This document shows positions 5,670-11,216 of a stretch of DNA of 11,216 nt, in pieces; position 1 is the first letter of the stretch; the number at the start of each line of letters is the position of its first letter. The notes below the pieces were generated by a model. It saw only the letters and a list, made by a program, of their open reading frames with translations, did no database searches and had not been told where the DNA came from. The position numbers and the translations under genes were made by a program. This stretch comes from Chloroflexi bacterium UBA6265 (GTDB lineage: Bacteria; Chloroflexota; Chloroflexia; Thermomicrobiales; UBA6265): assembly GCA_002440805.1 (NCBI GenBank), contig DJVD01000226.1, positions 1-11,216 of the forward strand, read 5' to 3'.

Positions 5670-6977
5670 ATGCAGTATCAGTACCTGTTGATCCCTATTG
5701 TATTCATTATTCTTGTGCTAGGTGCCCGAAAAGCTACAAGAGTTAAGGCAGCAACATACGGTACAATCACTTCCATGACCACCGTGCGAGATGGGTTCGC
5801 ACAGGATCACGCCCACGCGGCGTTCGTTCCACAATCCGCGCCCGTGCGTGATGAGCCTCCGGCTCCCACTCCGGCCGAACGTGGGGCGCAACCAGATTCG
5901 AGCAGTGTTGATCGGCTGGAAACGGCGATGTCGCCGCAACAACCCCCCGCCGAGACGTATACGGAAGGACAGGCGCAAGTGGCGTATGACGCAGAAGCCC
6001 TGGTCGGGTTCTACCAGAAAATGGTGGAAATCCGTCTGTTTGAGGATGCCTCAACCAAGGCATTCCGGCAGGGTAAAATCGGTGGATATCTCCACGTGTA
6101 CAGCGGCCAGGAGGCAGTAGCCACTGGCTTCATTAATGCCATGAAAGAAGGCGATATCACCATCACCGCCTATCGCGATCATGCCCATGCAATCCTGCAA
6201 GGCGCCGATCCGAACCGCGTGATGGCCGAGCTGTACGGCAAGGGCACAGGTATCGTGAAGGGCAAGGGTGGCTCCATGCACCTCTTCCATACGGAAGGTG
6301 GGATGTATGGTGGCTACGGTATCGTGGGTGGCCATATTCCCCTCGGCCCGGGCATGGCCTACGGCAAGCGCTACCAGGGCAGCGATGCCGTGGTGCAGCT
6401 CTACCTCGGTGACGGCTCCATCCACAACGGTGCCTTCCACGAAGCCGCCAACCTCGCCGGTCTCTGGGGCAAAACCGGTATGTGCCCCACCCTCTTCATC
6501 CTCGAAAATAACCAGTACGGCATGGGCACCTCGGTAGAACGAGCCACCGCCATGACCGATCTCGGCAAGAAGTTTGAGAGCTACGGCATCGAATGGGAAC
6601 GCGTGGACGGCATGGATATCCAGGCTGTGCTCGCCGTTGCCGAAAAAGCGCAGGAACGCGTGCGCGAAACCGGCAAGCCCTACGCCATCGAAGCCTTCAG
6701 CTACCGCATCGTGCCGCACGGCGCCGCCGATTTCCTCGAGCAGTACCGCTCCAAGGAAGAGATCGCCAAGTGGCGCGAGAAGGATCCTATCCCAACCCTG
6801 CACAAGCAGCTGATCGAGATGGGCATCGCCGAAGATCGGCTCGAAGAAATTCGTGCCAATGCCAAGGCCCAGGCCGACGCCGCGATTAAGTTCGCCGAAG
6901 AAAGCCCGGATCCCGATCTCTCCGAATTGTTGACCGATGTGTACGCCGACGATACCTATGTGGAACCGGCGGGCTAA
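5670..6977 (+). CDS. pdhA: 2-oxo-acid (pyruvate) dehydrogenase E1 component, alpha subunit
   Basis: The thiamine-diphosphate-binding alpha chain of the E1 decarboxylase, working as an alpha2-beta2 tetramer with the next gene's product. The catalytic domain starts near residue 107 (YDAEALVGFYQKMVEIRLFE). Recognisable are the SGQEAVATG and ITAYRDHAHAI segments, GGSMHLF (201-206), GIVGGHIPLGPGMAYG, the TPP/Mg motif from GDG (247-249) to NN (280-281), and YGMGTSVERA. The loop that carries phospho-serines in mitochondrial enzymes reads PHGAAD (349-354), without serine. The spacing GDG-30-NN is about four residues longer than I expect. The first 105 residues are unusual: a hydrophobic stretch (YLLIPIVFIILVLG, 5-18), then proline-rich sequence. 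The start at 5670 is favoured by AAGAAGGTGAT upstream; Met36 (5775) or Met87 (5928) would give ordinary-length proteins but lack such sites. Pyruvate is the likeliest substrate; acetoin or branched-chain oxo-acids are possible. Confidence 0.9.
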   Translation: MQYQYLLIPIVFIILVLGARKATRVKAATYGTITSMTTVRDGFAQDHAHAAFVPQSAPVRDEPPAPTPAERGAQPDSSSVDRLETAMSPQQPPAETYTEGQAQVAYDAEALVGFYQKMVEIRLFEDASTKAFRQGKIGGYLHVYSGQEAVATGFINAMKEGDITITAYRDHAHAILQGADPNRVMAELYGKGTGIVKGKGGSMHLFHTEGGMYGGYGIVGGHIPLGPGMAYGKRYQGSDAVVQLYLGDGSIHNGAFHEAANLAGLWGKTGMCPTLFILENNQYGMGTSVERATAMTDLGKKFESYGIEWERVDGMDIQAVLAVAEKAQERVRETGKPYAIEAFSYRIVPHGAADFLEQYRSKEEIAKWREKDPIPTLHKQLIEMGIAEDRLEEIRANAKAQADAAIKFAEESPDPDLSELLTDVYADDTYVEPAG

Positions 6978-6991
6978 TCACCTGGCATTCC

Positions 6992-7015
6992 CGGAGCCGG
7001 CCACAGGCCGCTCCG
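6992..7015 (+). other. intercistronic hairpin between E1-alpha and E1-beta
   Basis: CGGAG-C-CGGCC, loop ACA, GGCCG-CTCCG makes a ten-pair GC-rich stem with a single bulged C, in the 60-bp gap between the two genes. No T run follows, and the E1-beta ribosome site comes right after, so it is more likely an mRNA stability or processing element than a terminator. Confidence 0.5.
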
Positions 7016-7037
7016 CTGTAAGAAAGGATTTCAGCAC

Positions 7038-8021
7038 ATGCCCGTCATGACCTATCGCGATGCGCTTCGCAGTGCGATGGCTGAAGAAATGGAGCGCGAT
7101 GAATCGATCGTGCTGCTGGGTGAGGATATCGGTCTGTATGGCGGTACCCACCTCGTTACCAATGGTCTTATCGACCAGTTCGGCCCCAAGCGCGTAATGG
7201 ATACCCCGATCGCCGAAGGCGGTTTCACTGGTGCCGCCATTGGTATGGCGATGGCCGGCCTGAAGCCCATCGTCGAGATGATGACCTGGAACTTCTCGTT
7301 CCTGGCCGCCGACCAGATCATCCAAACCGCCGCCAAGATCCACTATTTCAGTGGTGGCCAGGTGAACGTTCCGCTCGTTATCCGCGGCCCTAATGGCGGT
7401 GGTGTGCAGTTGAGCGCCCAGCATACCCATAGCCTCGAAGGCTTTTACGGCCACTTCCCCGGCCTGAAGGTGGTCAGCCCGGCCACCCCTGCCGATGTGA
7501 AGGGGATGATGCTGGAAGCAATCCGCAATCCCAACCCCGTCATCTTCCTCGAAGCCGGTGCCCTCTATGGCACCAAGGGCGAAGTACCCGAAGGCGACGA
7601 GACTGTGCCGTTTGGCAAGGCCCGTGTGGCCCGCGAAGGCACCGATCTCACCCTGATTGCCTATGGCCGCCAGGTACCGGTGCTGCTGAAGGTCGCCGAT
7701 ATCCTTGCCGAGCAGGGCATCTCCGCGGAGGTGATCGATCTCCGCTCGATTCGCCCGCTGGATACCGAGACCTTTGTTGAATCCGTGAAGAAAACCAACC
7801 GCGCCGTAGTCGTGCAGGAACAATGGCGATACTTCAGCGTGGCATCCGAAGTGTGCGCCGTGCTGCAGCATGAAGCCTTCGATTACCTGGATGCGCCAGT
7901 CGAGCGCGTCTCCGGTGCCGAAGTCCCGGCACCATATGCCCGTAACCTGGAAATCTCCGGATTCCCGACCATTGACCATGTGGTGAGCGCTGCTCGCCGC
8001 GTGCTCTATCTGGAGAAGTAA
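7038..8021 (+). CDS. pdhB: 2-oxo-acid (pyruvate) dehydrogenase E1 component, beta subunit
   Basis: A 327-residue beta chain of the E1 heterotetramer, of normal length. It contributes the residues that activate thiamine diphosphate and the interface to E2. It opens with MTYRDALRSAMAEEM (from residue 4) and has LLGEDIG (27-32). DTPIAEGGFTGAAIGMA contains the catalytic glutamate (E60), and RGPNGGG is followed by AQHTHSLEGFYGHFPGLKVVSP with H129 at the usual active-site histidine position. The transketolase C-terminal domain follows, with LTLIAYGRQV, DLRSIRPLD and VVVQEQWR. The start at 7038 has GAAAGGA 11 bases upstream; the ATG at 7047 is a less likely alternative. It sits 60 bp after E1-alpha, across a hairpin, and 5 bp before E2. 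The motif set fits pyruvate, acetoin and branched-chain enzymes alike; pyruvate is inferred. Confidence 0.93.
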   Translation: MPVMTYRDALRSAMAEEMERDESIVLLGEDIGLYGGTHLVTNGLIDQFGPKRVMDTPIAEGGFTGAAIGMAMAGLKPIVEMMTWNFSFLAADQIIQTAAKIHYFSGGQVNVPLVIRGPNGGGVQLSAQHTHSLEGFYGHFPGLKVVSPATPADVKGMMLEAIRNPNPVIFLEAGALYGTKGEVPEGDETVPFGKARVAREGTDLTLIAYGRQVPVLLKVADILAEQGISAEVIDLRSIRPLDTETFVESVKKTNRAVVVQEQWRYFSVASEVCAVLQHEAFDYLDAPVERVSGAEVPAPYARNLEISGFPTIDHVVSAARRVLYLEK

Positions 8022-8026
8022 TCGCC

Positions 8027-9346
8027 ATGGCTGAAGTGATCATGCCGAAAATGGGCGACGCTATGGAAGAAGGTACCCTCATCAAGTGGCTCAAGGCCGT
8101 TGGTGATGAGGTTGCCGAAGGCGATCCCCTCGCGGAAATCGAAACCGACAAGATCACGCTGGAGATGGAAGCCCAGGAAAGCGGCTTCCTCACCAACGTG
8201 TATGTAGACGAAGGCGCGGTTGTGCCGATTGGCGAAATCGTTGCCACCATCGGTGCCCAGGATGAAATCGGCAAGGGCGAGAAGCCTGCCGCCAAATCTG
8301 CCGCCGAAGCCGAAGCTGTGGCCGAAGATGTTGTGCCTGAAGCAGCCAAGGAAGAAGCCCAGGCTGCCGCCGATAGCGGCGAAGCCGAGCAGGCCGCCCC
8401 GGCCGCCGCAGGCGAAGCTGTACAGCGTAACGAAAAATTCCGCGCCAGCCCGCTGGTGAAGCGCCTGGCCGAAGAAGCTGGTCTCGACCTGGGGCTGGTT
8501 TCAGGTTCTGGCCCGGATGGCCGCATCGTCAAGAAGGATATTCAGGCCTACCTGGATGGCAGCAAGCCAATGCCGACCGCCGCCGGCGAAGCCAAACCTG
8601 CCGAAGCGCCTGCTGCCGCACCCGCTGGCCGCGCCGCTGCTCCATCCTACGCGGTGACGGGCACCAAGGTGGATATGCCGAAGATCAAGAAGGTCACCGG
8701 CGATCGCATGAGCGAAAGCAAGGCGTTCATCCCGCACTACTACGTCAGTGCCAGCATCGATATGACCGCCGCACTGGAGTTCCGCAAGAGCACCAATACC
8801 CAGCTGGAAGCCAGCGGCATCAAGATCAGCGTGAACGATCTCATCATCAAGGCCGCTGCCATGGCCCTGGTGGAGCATCCGAACGTGAACCGCAGCTATG
8901 TGAATGGCGAGCTGTACCAGCAGGATTCCATTGATATCAATATCGCCATTGCCATGAATGGTGGCCTTATCGCCCCGTTCATCCCGGCCGCGAACGAAAA
9001 GAGCCTCGGCACCATCAGCAAGATGGCCAAGGATCTCGGCAAGCGCGCCCGCGAGGGTGGCCTGACACTGGAGGAATACCAGGGCGGCACCTTCACGATC
9101 AGCAATCTTGGGATGTTCGATGTGAACGAGTTCATCGCCGTCATCAACCCGCCGCAGGTCGCGATCCTCGCGATCGGCTCGGTAGCACAGGTTCCGGTGG
9201 TGAAAGATGGTGAAATCACCATCGGCAACAGGATGAGCATCACCCTCAGCGCCGATCACCGCGCGTTGGACGGTGCCGAAGTAGCCGCATTCCTTCAGTC
9301 GGTCCGCACCTACCTGGAGAACCCGGTGCTGCTGGCCGTCGGCTAA
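8027..9346 (+). CDS. pdhC: 2-oxo-acid dehydrogenase E2, dihydrolipoyl acyltransferase
   Basis: A 439-residue core enzyme of the complex that moves the acyl group from E1 via lipoamide to CoA. Three parts are visible. A single lipoyl domain (1-77) carries the lipoylated lysine in ETDKITLE (K42). An Ala/Glu/Pro linker follows (about 80-137). A peripheral subunit-binding domain (about 138-177, RASPLVKRLAEEAG and DGRIVKKDI) binds E1 and/or E3. After a second Ala/Pro linker (180-208) comes the catalytic acyltransferase domain (about 213-439), ending with SADHRALDG, which has the catalytic His411 and Asp415. TFTISNLGMF at about 355-364 is also typical. The start follows the E1-beta stop by five bases, with a GGAGAAG ribosome site inside the E1-beta end, so translation is probably coupled. 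The gene for E3 does not follow; it must be elsewhere. Confidence 0.95.
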   Translation: MAEVIMPKMGDAMEEGTLIKWLKAVGDEVAEGDPLAEIETDKITLEMEAQESGFLTNVYVDEGAVVPIGEIVATIGAQDEIGKGEKPAAKSAAEAEAVAEDVVPEAAKEEAQAAADSGEAEQAAPAAAGEAVQRNEKFRASPLVKRLAEEAGLDLGLVSGSGPDGRIVKKDIQAYLDGSKPMPTAAGEAKPAEAPAAAPAGRAAAPSYAVTGTKVDMPKIKKVTGDRMSESKAFIPHYYVSASIDMTAALEFRKSTNTQLEASGIKISVNDLIIKAAAMALVEHPNVNRSYVNGELYQQDSIDINIAIAMNGGLIAPFIPAANEKSLGTISKMAKDLGKRAREGGLTLEEYQGGTFTISNLGMFDVNEFIAVINPPQVAILAIGSVAQVPVVKDGEITIGNRMSITLSADHRALDGAEVAAFLQSVRTYLENPVLLAVG

Positions 9347-9358
9347 TCAGCATACGAT

Positions 9359-9394
9359 GATGCCGCCGGGTTTTTGCCTGGCGGCATCGCTGTT
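9359..9394 (+). terminator. hairpin terminator of the dehydrogenase operon
   Basis: GATGCCGCCGGG (9359-9370) pairs with CCTGGCGGCATC (9377-9388) through twelve pairs including one G-T, around a TTTTTG loop. It lies 12 bases after the E2 stop codon. The T tract after the stem is poor (GCTGTTT), but stem strength and position support termination. Confidence 0.75.
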
Positions 9395-9395
9395 T

Positions 9396-9424
9396 ACGAT
9401 CGAATCGTAGTGTAGCGATATCGC
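9396..9424. promoter_or_regulatory. two short palindromes before the small membrane gene
   Basis: ACGAT-CGA-ATCGT (9396-9408) and the perfect ten-base palindrome GCGATATCGC (9415-9424) lie between the operon terminator and the gene starting at 9437. They occupy the only space available for a promoter of that gene, though no convincing -35/-10 pair was found. They may be chance, given the many GATC-type words in this genome. Confidence 0.2.
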
Positions 9425-9436
9425 AGCGGAGTTCGC

Positions 9437-9847
9437 ATGACGTCGTTCGAATGGTTCCTGTTAATCGTGGTTGTCGTGGTGGTCCCACTCATTATTGCCG
9501 TGGTGGTGACATTGTGGACCATCGACCAGGCGAACAAAAGAAAACGGGCAAACCGTAACGACCCTCAGGTTGGCGTGAAAAGGCAGGCTGCCCTCAGCCC
9601 GGAAGAAGTTGCTGCTCGCAAGGCCGCCCGTGCGGAGAAGGAAGCCGTGGCTGCGGCCAATGTCGAAGGTGATACCCCTGCCGAGGCTGGCACGGTTACA
9701 ATTAACAACCTCGGGGCGGATGAATCATCCACAACGACAGTGACATCCGATTCCGGCAAAACCGTCACCATTAACAATGTCGCCGACGATATCACCATAG
9801 ATATCGAGGACGACGGACTACCCCGGAACCGCGCCAACCAATCCTGA
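9437..9847 (+). CDS. small single-span membrane protein, 136 aa
   Basis: Not a family I recognise. The N-terminus is one strong membrane span (about residues 6-28, rich in Val and Ile: LLIVVVVVVPLIIAVVV) with no signal-peptidase site evident. It is followed by a basic patch (ANKRKRANR), which by the positive-inside rule puts the C-terminal 100 residues in the cytoplasm. Residues about 52-75 form an Ala/Glu/Lys-rich helix (SPEEVAARKAARAEKEAVAA) that could be a short coiled coil. The tail carries two TVTINN copies (about 86-91 and 108-113) separated by an acidic Ser/Thr stretch, and ends in an acidic segment (DDITIDIEDDG). The start has GGAG five bases before the ATG. It lies downstream of the dehydrogenase terminator, so it probably has its own transcript, and it converges on the dcd pair. 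Function unknown. Confidence 0.75.
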   Translation: MTSFEWFLLIVVVVVVPLIIAVVVTLWTIDQANKRKRANRNDPQVGVKRQAALSPEEVAARKAARAEKEAVAAANVEGDTPAEAGTVTINNLGADESSTTTVTSDSGKTVTINNVADDITIDIEDDGLPRNRANQS

Positions 9848-9920
9848 ACCGGATCGTCTACCCAGGCTGGTTTGGAGAATCGGACGTTATGGCGCACCAT
9901 CACTCCAGCCAACGGAAGCC

Positions 9921-9952
9921 AGAACGCCCGGGGTTAATTCCCCGGGCGTTCT
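9921..9952. terminator. shared hairpin between convergent genes
   Basis: AGAACGCCCGGGG and CCCCGGGCGTTCT form a perfect 13-pair stem around TTAATT. It is the strongest hairpin in the window. It lies 73 bases after the plus-strand gene and 53 bases after the end of the minus-strand gene, so it can serve both. Neither side has a long T run. A second, weaker hairpin follows at 9954-9977 (AGTGCAG / CTGCACT). Confidence 0.75.
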
Positions 9953-10005
9953 GAGTGCAGATCTTGCCTCCTGCACTGAATCCGTGAGTTGGTACCGCTT
10001 GAGGA

Positions 10006-10386
10006 CTAATCCTCGGTGATGTAGATGATGCCCGGCTGGGTGTTGAACGCAACCTTGAGCTCGCCCACGAGGTTGCGCAGGTCCTGGTCGGTAAGTTCAC
10101 CCTGCACGGGTCGACGATCGCTCACCGGTGCACCGGCATACTTTTGGCGACCGGCTGTGGCGCGGGCATCGATCCGGGGATCGCGCTTGTACACCTCGGC
10201 GAATACCCCATCGGCATCCTGCGTGACATACACCGCATAGCTCGGATCGAGCTCCAAACCGACCGTGCCGCCATCAACATCGTCCACAAGGTTCGGATAT
10301 CCGGCCGGAACCCGGCCAGCATACTGATTGGCCGTAACCTTGAGGATGGGAATGAAACGGTTTCGAATTTCTGCCAGGTTGCTCAT
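10006..10386 (-). CDS. hypothetical protein downstream of dcd, 126 aa
   Basis: I do not recognise this family. The 126-residue protein has no membrane span or signal. Residues 1-25 begin as a helix (MSNLAEIRNRFIPILKV), followed by ANQYAGRVPAGYPNLVDDVDGGTV. The segment GLELDPSYAVYVTQDADG (43-60) followed by VFAEVYKRDPRIDARATAG looks like a small alpha/beta fold. The C-terminus reads GELTDQDLRNLVGEL and ends with a strand, QPGIIYITED. The start is secure: GGGGAG four bases before the ATG at 10386. It begins 25 bp after the dCTP deaminase stop on the same strand, so the two are very likely co-transcribed and this product may act in nucleotide metabolism. That is inference from position only. A perfect hairpin downstream ends the transcript. 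Confidence 0.8.
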   Translation of the reverse strand: MSNLAEIRNRFIPILKVTANQYAGRVPAGYPNLVDDVDGGTVGLELDPSYAVYVTQDADGVFAEVYKRDPRIDARATAGRQKYAGAPVSDRRPVQGELTDQDLRNLVGELKVAFNTQPGIIYITED

Positions 10387-10411
10387 GGTACTCCCCTACT
10401 ATGCCTGCGGC

Positions 10412-10996
10412 TTACGGATTTCCGGCCTGATTCTCTTCGGATAATTGGCTCGCCCGCGGATCGATCTGGCCCGCGTACTTGTTGCCGACCTTGTCGCGGT
10501 ATTGCGTCATCACCGGGCTGGAAACTGTTTGGAACGAGAACGCGCAAATGCGCATGCCCGGATACAACGCTACTGGCATGCGGCCGAGGTTGCTCAGTTC
10601 CATCGTGGCGGTGCCGATCCAACCGGGTTCAAAAACGGCGGCGGTGCTGTGCACAGTAATACCGAGGCGGGCAATGCTGCTGCGACCTTCCAGTCGTCCG
10701 AGGAGATCGTTTGGCAGTTCCAGCGATTCCTTGGTGGATGCCAGTGCGAAATCGCCCGGCTGCATGATGAACTGCTCGTCGTCTTCCACATGGATGGTCC
10801 GCATGGCATCGCCAATCGACTGCGGATGACGGGGATCAATGTAGCTAAAGCGGCTGTGCTCGAACACCATGAAGGTATTACCGAGGCGGAAATCCACGGA
10901 AACCGACCCGAGTTGCTTTTCCAGGTCCGGGGCCGGGTCGATTTTGATGCGGCCCTCTTTCAGGGCAATAAGGATATCGCGGTCTGATAACACCAT
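10412..10996 (-). CDS. dcd: dCTP deaminase
   Basis: A 194-residue cytosolic enzyme that deaminates dCTP to dUTP, the first step toward dUMP for thymidylate synthesis; some family members also hydrolyse dUTP to dUMP. The start at 10996 gives MVLSDRDI, the classic family N-terminus; the frame extends 15 codons upstream to 11041, but that extension is not expected in the family. The core motifs are QPGDFALAST (79-88), EGRSSIARLGI (103-113), HSTAAVFEPGW (116-126) and GTATMELSN, whose E133 is at the catalytic glutamate position. The late motif GNKYAGQ (171-177) is the family's phosphate-side KYxGQ. Length is normal. It heads a likely two-gene transcript with the 126-residue gene, 25 bp downstream. 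The HSTA sequence resembles actinobacterial bifunctional enzymes, but activity type cannot be decided here. A TAGAAT -10-like box lies at 11065-11070 on the minus strand. Confidence 0.93.
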   Translation of the reverse strand: MVLSDRDILIALKEGRIKIDPAPDLEKQLGSVSVDFRLGNTFMVFEHSRFSYIDPRHPQSIGDAMRTIHVEDDEQFIMQPGDFALASTKESLELPNDLLGRLEGRSSIARLGITVHSTAAVFEPGWIGTATMELSNLGRMPVALYPGMRICAFSFQTVSSPVMTQYRDKVGNKYAGQIDPRASQLSEENQAGNP

Positions 10997-11116
10997 GAAG
11001 GTCGGCTCGCTTCCAGGAAATGTTGCAGAGTACAGCACCATCGGTTGATGGCGTTCTGCAGGGTATTCTACCCCAGCCGTGGATGATCGGGTGGGCGTGG
11101 TTTCGCAGGTGTACTG

Positions 11117-11216
11117 CTATTCAGCGGCGAGGTAATCCGGTGAGGTGAAGCTCGGATGATCGATCACCCAGAGCCACGAACCATCCGCCTGCCGTTCGGC
11201 AACTTCTGCGGTGAAC
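11117..11216 (-). CDS. C-terminal end of a SnoaL/NTF2-like protein, cut by edge
   Basis: Only the last 32 residues are inside the window, ending at TAG (11117-11119). They read FTAEVAERQADGSWLWVIDH and finish PSFTSPDYLAAE. The pattern V-x-R-Q-x-DGSW-x-x-VIDHPSF is typical of the final strands of SnoaL-like/ketosteroid-isomerase-like (NTF2 fold, DUF4440-type) proteins, where an R-x-x-DG-W turn leads into the last strand. The frame has no stop to the window edge and the codon use suits coding. It lies 120 bp upstream of dcd on the same strand. Substrate or function cannot be told from this fragment. Confidence 0.6.
   Translation of the reverse strand, partial: FTAEVAERQADGSWLWVIDHPSFTSPDYLAAE

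Noticed and set aside
5651..5746. Short frame MKKVITHAV… overlapping the E1-alpha start
   Set aside because: No ribosome binding site stands before its ATG, and it overlaps the much better supported E1-alpha start in another frame.
6051..6803. Minus-strand open frame of 250 codons opposite E1-alpha
   Set aside because: It is a shadow of a certain gene. The His/Gly/Val-rich translation matches nothing. The same holds for the long minus-strand frames opposite E1-beta and E2.
9888..9953. 21-codon frame MAHHHSSQRK… before the shared terminator
   Set aside because: It contains the terminator stem, the nearest GGAG is too distant, and the peptide shows no conserved feature.

Overview
The window looks like chromosomal DNA from a moderately high-GC, free-living bacterium. 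Its genes have Shine-Dalgarno sites, and short operons are separated by clean hairpin terminators. The pyruvate dehydrogenase-type complex has a two-subunit E1 (separate alpha and beta) and an E2 with one lipoyl domain, not a single-chain AceE. The overall style would fit Chloroflexota (Thermomicrobia-like) or a similar lineage, but that placement is an impression and not shown by the sequence. I see no rRNA, tRNA, CRISPR array, insertion sequence or phage gene.

Left part (1-3930, all minus strand): an MFS transporter cut by the left edge, a DUF2254 membrane protein, and a second MFS transporter of the EntS/MFS_3 exporter type. Upstream of the second transporter is a divergent intergenic region (3931-4136). 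It holds a TTGACA promoter overlapped by a 19-bp near-perfect palindrome that looks like a repressor operator.

Centre (4137-5353, plus strand): an unrecognised 150-residue protein followed by a strong hairpin, then a stand-alone GyrI-like/effector-binding-domain protein with its own likely promoter and terminator.

Metabolic core (5354-9346, plus strand): a 316-bp leader region carrying a candidate promoter, an inverted repeat at the expected transcript start, and a possible 21-residue leader peptide with a very strong ribosome binding site. Then come E1-alpha, E1-beta and E2 of a 2-oxo-acid dehydrogenase complex (pyruvate, or possibly acetoin or branched-chain oxo-acid), ended by a hairpin. 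E1-alpha as read from its best ribosome binding site has an unusual hydrophobic, proline-rich N-terminal extension of about 105 residues. No E3 (dihydrolipoamide dehydrogenase) gene follows.

Right part (9347-11216): a small single-span membrane protein (plus strand) converges, across a perfect hairpin, on a minus-strand pair: an unrecognised 126-residue protein and, just upstream of it, dCTP deaminase. The right edge cuts a minus-strand gene whose C-terminus resembles SnoaL/NTF2-like proteins.

I see no obvious new defence or mobile system. The most unusual items are the E1-alpha N-terminus with its leader region, the palindrome over the exporter promoter, and the unknown gene coupled to dcd.
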